Shown: positions 13,743 to 17,081 of the stretch, piece by piece | Layout: each line of letters opens with the position of its first letter | Position numbering within the stretch: position 1 is the first letter of the stretch | Made by a program: the position numbers and the translations under genes | Notes under the pieces: model-generated | The model's database searches: none | Told to the model about the DNA's origin: nothing | What the model saw: the letters and a program-made list of their open reading frames with translations, nothing else | Source: PALSA-1355 sp041499515 | GTDB taxonomy: Bacteria > Planctomycetota > Planctomycetia > Pirellulales > PALSA-1355 | Length of the DNA stretch: 17,081 nt | Direction of reading: 5' to 3' | Assembly: GCA_041499515.1 (NCBI GenBank) | Contig: JBGQKM010000111.1 | Coordinates: 1 to 17,081 of the forward strand

Positions 13743-15064
13743 CGTGCACCGGCTACGGGTGCTTGGGTTTTAATCCGCAGCGATCGGGCCTGCGTCACCG
13801 GCGCCTGGCCGCTGGCCGGAGCCACGACCGAGGGCACCGGCAGAGAGCGGGTGAAGCGATCGGTTTCGCGCGTGGCCGGCACCTGCACGTCTGACTGCGG
13901 CACCAGCGCCCGCGCCAGATTGACCACCGGTTGGCTCAACACGGCCGGCTCGGCAAGCAAGGTTTTGCGATGATCGTCGATGAGCATCGCGCGCTGGGCG
14001 TGTGGCAGGTCGCCCTTGAGCGCCAGTCCCTGCTGGCTCATCTGGAAAGCCAAGCCCAACCGCTCGTAGCGCACCAGATTGTCGGCCCACTGGCTGGTGT
14101 CCGAGGGCGCTTGCAGGTGCAAATGCGCTTGGGCCGATTGAATCAGCGACCGGCTGACGAGGCCCGGGCCGGCGGCGATGGATCCAGTGGCCGTTTCGAT
14201 GCGTCCGTTTTGGATCGTGACCTGTTCGAGCTCGGCGTCGGCCCGCCCGGTGAGCTTGTGCGGAAAGCGTTGACTGATGAGCAGGTCGAGGTCGATGTTG
14301 GTCGCCCGTCCGTTGAGCTCGGTTTTCCAGATTCCGCCTTGCTCGACCGCGAGAATGCGTCCTTGGAATTCGCCGGTCTTTCCCAAACATTCCACGTCGG
14401 GCCAGACAAAAGCCGCCAGCGCGCAGCAGAGCGGAGTTGGACCCGTGACCAGTTGAAACACTCCGCCCGGCGGCGTCGATTGCCGCTGCCGCACGACGGT
14501 CAGCTCGGCCGGCTCCGCCGGTTTCACGCCAGCCACCGCGCGGCGGAACGACATTTCGAACCGCGCCTGATCCTGGCCGTTCTCGACGTGGCACTTCAGG
14601 TCCGTGAAGCTTTCGTCCCCTTCGGGCAAGTGAAGCGTCAGGTTTTGGGCCTCCAGGCGCAATTGCCGCCAGACGCTTGAAGCCAGCGTCCGATCGTGGG
14701 CCAGTTTCCAAAACGCCTCCAGACGCTCGCCGTTGAGGGTCGCTGGAAACGGCAGCTTGATGACGATCGTCGTGCCGCTGATCTGGAGTTCCACGAACGG
14801 CAAGCGGGCCAGGAGCTGCCGCGTTTCGGGGTCGAACAGGTCGAGCCCTTCGTAGAGCGTCGTGCCGGGCCGCGGCGAACTGGCCTTGGCCAATTGCGCG
14901 TGCAAGCCCAACTGCGCGGCGATTGCCCGTTCGTGCGATCGCCGATATCCCGGCAGATGGACCACGACACTCCAGACCAGCGCCGCGCACGTCGGCACCA
15001 GGCACAACGCGACAAACGCCGCGCGGCACAGATGCGTTTTCGTGGTTTCGTGCAGCGAGAACAT
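13739..15064 (-). CDS. Membrane-anchored hypothetical protein, possibly AsmA-like
   Basis: The 441-residue product has one N-terminal membrane helix at about 14-36 and a large extracytoplasmic part. The region from about 205 to 320 contains beta-strand-rich phrases such as GRATNIDLDLLISQ, RADAELEQVTIQNGRIE and SIAAGPGLVSR, which recall AsmA-type lipid-transfer or assembly proteins. This is an impression, not a family match. The C-terminus is Pro/Ala-rich. The start at 15064 is supported by GAGGG with a 7-base spacer; the frame continues to an ATG at 15229 inside aroC, but those 55 Arg/Gly-rich residues precede the membrane helix and overlap aroC. It begins 17 nt after the aroC stop, so they are likely co-transcribed, although no functional link to chorismate synthesis is evident. 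Its stop overlaps that of ccsBA. Confidence 0.8.
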   Translation of the reverse strand: MFSLHETTKTHLCRAAFVALCLVPTCAALVWSVVVHLPGYRRSHERAIAAQLGLHAQLAKASSPRPGTTLYEGLDLFDPETRQLLARLPFVELQISGTTIVIKLPFPATLNGERLEAFWKLAHDRTLASSVWRQLRLEAQNLTLHLPEGDESFTDLKCHVENGQDQARFEMSFRRAVAGVKPAEPAELTVVRQRQSTPPGGVFQLVTGPTPLCCALAAFVWPDVECLGKTGEFQGRILAVEQGGIWKTELNGRATNIDLDLLISQRFPHKLTGRADAELEQVTIQNGRIETATGSIAAGPGLVSRSLIQSAQAHLHLQAPSDTSQWADNLVRYERLGLAFQMSQQGLALKGDLPHAQRAMLIDDHRKTLLAEPAVLSQPVVNLARALVPQSDVQVPATRETDRFTRSLPVPSVVAPASGQAPVTQARSLRIKTQAPVAGAR

Positions 15065-15081
15065 CCGTGTTCCCTCGTCGC

Positions 15082-16221
15082 CTAGCGCTCGCGCGCCATC
15101 TCCTGAAACAGTTTCCAGCGGGCCTGCATTTCGACCAGACTGTCGCCGCCGAACTTGTCGACCAACGCGCAGGCCACTTCGAAGGCCACCACGTTTTCCA
15201 AAATCACGCCGGCCGCCGGCACCGCGCACACGTCGCTACGCTCGTAACTGGCCGCGTCGGGCTGTTTGGTGTCCAGGTTGATCGATTCCAGTGCCTTGCG
15301 CAGCGTGCTGATCGGTTTTTTCGCCGCACGGATCACCAGCGGCTGCCCGTTGGTCATGCCGGCTTCCAATCCGCCGGCATTATTGCTCGGCCGGACATAG
15401 CCCAGGTTCGGCGTATTCTTTTGCCGCGCGTCGTACTGGATCGGATCGTGCACCTGCGAGCCCCGCCGGCGGGCCGCCTCGAAACCCAAGCCGATCTCGA
15501 CTCCCTTGATCGCCTGCACGGCCATCACGGCCTGTGCCAGCCGGCCGTCGAGCTTGCGGTCCCACTGGGCGTGCGTGCCCAACCCGAACGGCAACCCCTC
15601 GACGCGAACTTCCAAAACGCCTCCCAGCGTGTCGCCGTCTTTGCCCGCGGCGTCGATCAGGGCTTTGATTTCGTCGTCCTGGTCCGGGTTCAGGCTATAG
15701 ATTTCACTCGCGTCGCGCCAGGCCCGTTGTTGTTCCAAAGTGCCCACGCGCGGTTCGATCTTGGTCCCGCCCAGCTCGACGACGTAGCCAAAGGCCGTGA
15801 TGCCAAACGGCTTGAGAAGCTGCTTTGCCAACGCGCCGGCCGCGGTGCGCACGGTCGTCTCGCGGGCACTGGCCCGCTCCAGGACGCCGCGAATGGATCC
15901 CAGGAATTTAATCGCGCCGGTCAAATCACCGTGCCCGGGTCGCGGACGAGGCAGATCGTCGAGCCGTTCGAGCTTGGCGTCCTTGTTGATCACCTGCAGG
16001 GCGATGGGGCTGCCCAGCGTGGTGTTGTGCCAGATGCCGCTGAGGATTTCGACCTGATCGGTTTCGATCCGCTGCCGCCCGCCGCGGCCATAACCACCCT
16101 GACGGCGGCGGAGCTCGACGTCAATCGAATCGGTTTCGATTTCGACGCCGGCGGGAAATCCATCGACCAAAGCCAACAGGGCTTTGCCGTGCGATTCGCC
16201 GGCGGTCCAATAACGCAGCAT
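15082..16221 (-). CDS. aroC: Chorismate synthase
   Basis: AroC makes chorismate from 5-enolpyruvylshikimate-3-phosphate with reduced FMN, the last step of the shikimate pathway. The 379-residue product is of normal length. It has the N-terminal signature GESHG (8-12, catalytic His11), RPRPGHGDLTGAIKF with the second catalytic His97, LERASARETTVRTAAGA and the C-terminal signature RSDVCAVPAAG. The usual PGHAD reads PGHGD, a mild substitution. The start at 16221 (MLRYWTAGESHG) is supported by GGAAG with a 6-base spacer and by family alignment; a longer frame to 16269 adds 16 basic residues not expected in AroC. A membrane-anchored hypothetical gene follows at 17 nt. The 254 bases upstream (16222-16475) must hold its promoter, but I saw no convincing -35/-10 pair. 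Confidence 0.96.
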   Translation of the reverse strand: MLRYWTAGESHGKALLALVDGFPAGVEIETDSIDVELRRRQGGYGRGGRQRIETDQVEILSGIWHNTTLGSPIALQVINKDAKLERLDDLPRPRPGHGDLTGAIKFLGSIRGVLERASARETTVRTAAGALAKQLLKPFGITAFGYVVELGGTKIEPRVGTLEQQRAWRDASEIYSLNPDQDDEIKALIDAAGKDGDTLGGVLEVRVEGLPFGLGTHAQWDRKLDGRLAQAVMAVQAIKGVEIGLGFEAARRRGSQVHDPIQYDARQKNTPNLGYVRPSNNAGGLEAGMTNGQPLVIRAAKKPISTLRKALESINLDTKQPDAASYERSDVCAVPAAGVILENVVAFEVACALVDKFGGDSLVEMQARWKLFQEMARER

Positions 16222-16475
16222 TGCTAACTTCCGTCGTAGACGAGGATTACGCGCATCGATCGAGCGCAAGCATGATCCAAATCTTGATTTTACTCAGAGC
16301 CCGACGACGACGATAGACCGGTTCTGCGCGAATGGGAAGCCAACGAAGAATACGCAAAATACCATTCGATTCAAGATCGTTCTGGCGTCATGCCGCAACG
16401 TCTTTGGACTCGGCCGCAAGTGGGCGGACGTGTTTGGGACAGTAGTACCTCAACAGTGAGTTGCTCGGTAAGGGG

Positions 16476-16760
16476 CTAGGGATGCGCCGACCTTAGGATG
16501 GCAAAAATCACGACGGCAGCAAGCGTGATCGCTCCCACCGTCACTACACCGGCCGTCAAGAGAAGGCGAACGACTTCCGCGCGTGTTGGGGGGCGTCGCT
16601 CGGCATGCCTTAGTTGCCATGCGCCCCAAGCAATTGACCCGATTGCGATGATCATGAGCCAATTGGAATCGGGATTGGCAATCACCGCGGCAAGAAATCC
16701 ACACGCCCACATAATTCCAAAAACATCGGCCAGCCGGAATTGGAATCGCCGCTCGGTCAT
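16476..16760 (-). CDS. Small three-helix membrane protein
   Basis: The 94-residue product opens MTERRFQFRLADVFGIMWACGF, an amphipathic-basic leader running into a first hydrophobic helix (about 12-28), followed by a second (about 34-47) and third (about 65-90) with a basic loop between them (RHAERRPPTR). The RFQFRL-type start resembles many small planctomycete membrane proteins of unknown function; this is recollection, not a search. There is no Shine-Dalgarno, but a good promoter ends 6 bases before the ATG, consistent with a leaderless mRNA. No functional neighbour. Function unknown. Confidence 0.65.
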   Translation of the reverse strand: MTERRFQFRLADVFGIMWACGFLAAVIANPDSNWLMIIAIGSIAWGAWQLRHAERRPPTRAEVVRLLLTAGVVTVGAITLAAVVIFAILRSAHP

Positions 16761-16766
16761 GCCGCA

Positions 16767-16794
16767 ATTGTAGCAGGGGCCAAAACTGCCTCAA
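16767..16794 (-). promoter_or_regulatory. Sigma-70-type promoter of the small membrane protein gene
   Basis: On the minus strand TTGAGG (16794-16789), a 16-base spacer and TACAAT (16772-16767) lie immediately upstream of the ATG. Counting seven bases from the -10 box puts transcription start at 16760, the A of the start codon, predicting a leaderless transcript. Confidence 0.55.
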
Positions 16795-16801
16795 ACCTGA
16801 C

Positions 16802-16881
16802 GACGAATTAAAGAGGACGGGACATTAAGGGACATTAAGGGACGAATTAAAGGGGACGGGGGACGAATTAAAGGGGACGGG
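16802..16881. repeat. Short direct-repeat cluster, REP-like (GACGAATTAAAG...GGACGGG)
   Basis: Three copies of a 20-base unit starting GACGAATTAAAG and ending GGACGGG lie at 16802-16821, 16841-16860 and 16862-16881, differing at one base. Between the first and second copies are two tandem copies of GACATTAAGG (16821-16840). The sequence then reads into AGTCATTG. Similar AATTAAAGGGGAC...GGAGTCATT sequences occur scattered in planctomycete and some other genomes near REP-associated tyrosine transposases; that link is from memory. No transposase gene is in the window. Confidence 0.75.
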
Positions 16882-17081
16882 AGTCATTGTTTGGAACACG
16901 AAACAACGATCATCGTTCGGATCTGGCAAATCGGGCACAGCCGTGTTACCGGGCGCATTCTAGCAGGCAGGAGCCCGACCACCACAAAGAGGCTCCCCGA
17001 AATAATCTCCAATTGGCTCACAAACGCCTCTAGAAATCAGGCCACGCGTTTTGGGATAATGACCTCTAGCTGATCGGCCTG
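16882..17081. other. No gene recognised to the end of the window
   Basis: These 200 bases follow the repeat cluster and are less GC-rich than the rest. A 60-codon open frame at 16891-17073 has no motif, no ribosome-binding site and no similarity that I recognise. It may be the flank of a degraded mobile element or an intergenic region. Confidence 0.4.

Noticed and set aside
15065..15229. Longer N-terminus of the AsmA-like hypothetical protein, starting inside aroC
   Set aside because: The extension is Arg/Gly-rich, overlaps aroC, and precedes both the good GAGGG ribosome-binding site and the membrane helix.
14923..16227. 434-codon rightward open frame antisense to aroC
   Set aside because: aroC signatures on the other strand are unambiguous; this frame has no recognisable domain.
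16222..16269. 16-residue N-terminal extension of AroC
   Set aside because: AroC proteins normally begin a few residues before GESHG, and the ribosome-binding site fits the start at 16221.

Overview
The window reads as a high-GC bacterial chromosome segment, most likely from a planctomycete of the Pirellulales type. That is an inference from gene content: a membrane-anchored protein with an excisionase-type HTH, a ResB-CcsA fusion with a large extracytoplasmic insert, paired ExbD/MotB-like proteins with an SFLD...G motif, a small membrane protein opening with a planctomycete-like RFQFRL leader, and a REP-like GACGAATTAAAG...GGACGGG repeat. No rRNA, tRNA, CRISPR array or complete insertion sequence was found.

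Left part (1-5919). The 3' part of bioA (biotin synthesis) runs rightward from the window edge. It converges with a leftward pair of genes for membrane-anchored, coiled-coil, ExbD/MotB-like proteins of 671 and 325 residues. No MotA/ExbB-type channel gene is beside them. A 677-base gap separates this pair from a leftward queC-like/queD unit for 7-deazaguanine (queuosine-type) synthesis. The QueC-like protein has an intact PP-loop and zinc ribbon but lacks two family motifs.

Middle (5920-9282). A rightward envelope cluster encodes a small exported protein, a 521-residue protein with an N-terminal HTH, an acidic repeat-rich middle and a C-terminal membrane helix, and an OmpA-family lipoprotein. 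The ribosome-binding site of the OmpA gene lies in the loop of a perfect 7-bp hairpin.

Right part (9283-17081). A lipoprotein gene overlaps a 1170-residue ResB-CcsA fusion (System II cytochrome c maturation) by 11 nt. The fusion converges on a leftward aroC plus membrane-anchored hypothetical pair, and the two stop codons share one CTAG. Beyond aroC lie a three-helix membrane protein gene with a good promoter ending at its start codon, a short REP-like repeat cluster, and about 200 bases in which nothing was recognised.

The best candidates for something under-described are the orphan ExbD/MotB-like pair with its duplicated domain, the membrane-tethered HTH protein and its exported neighbours, the divergent QueC, and the RBS-in-hairpin-loop before the OmpA gene. 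None is demonstrably a new system from sequence alone.
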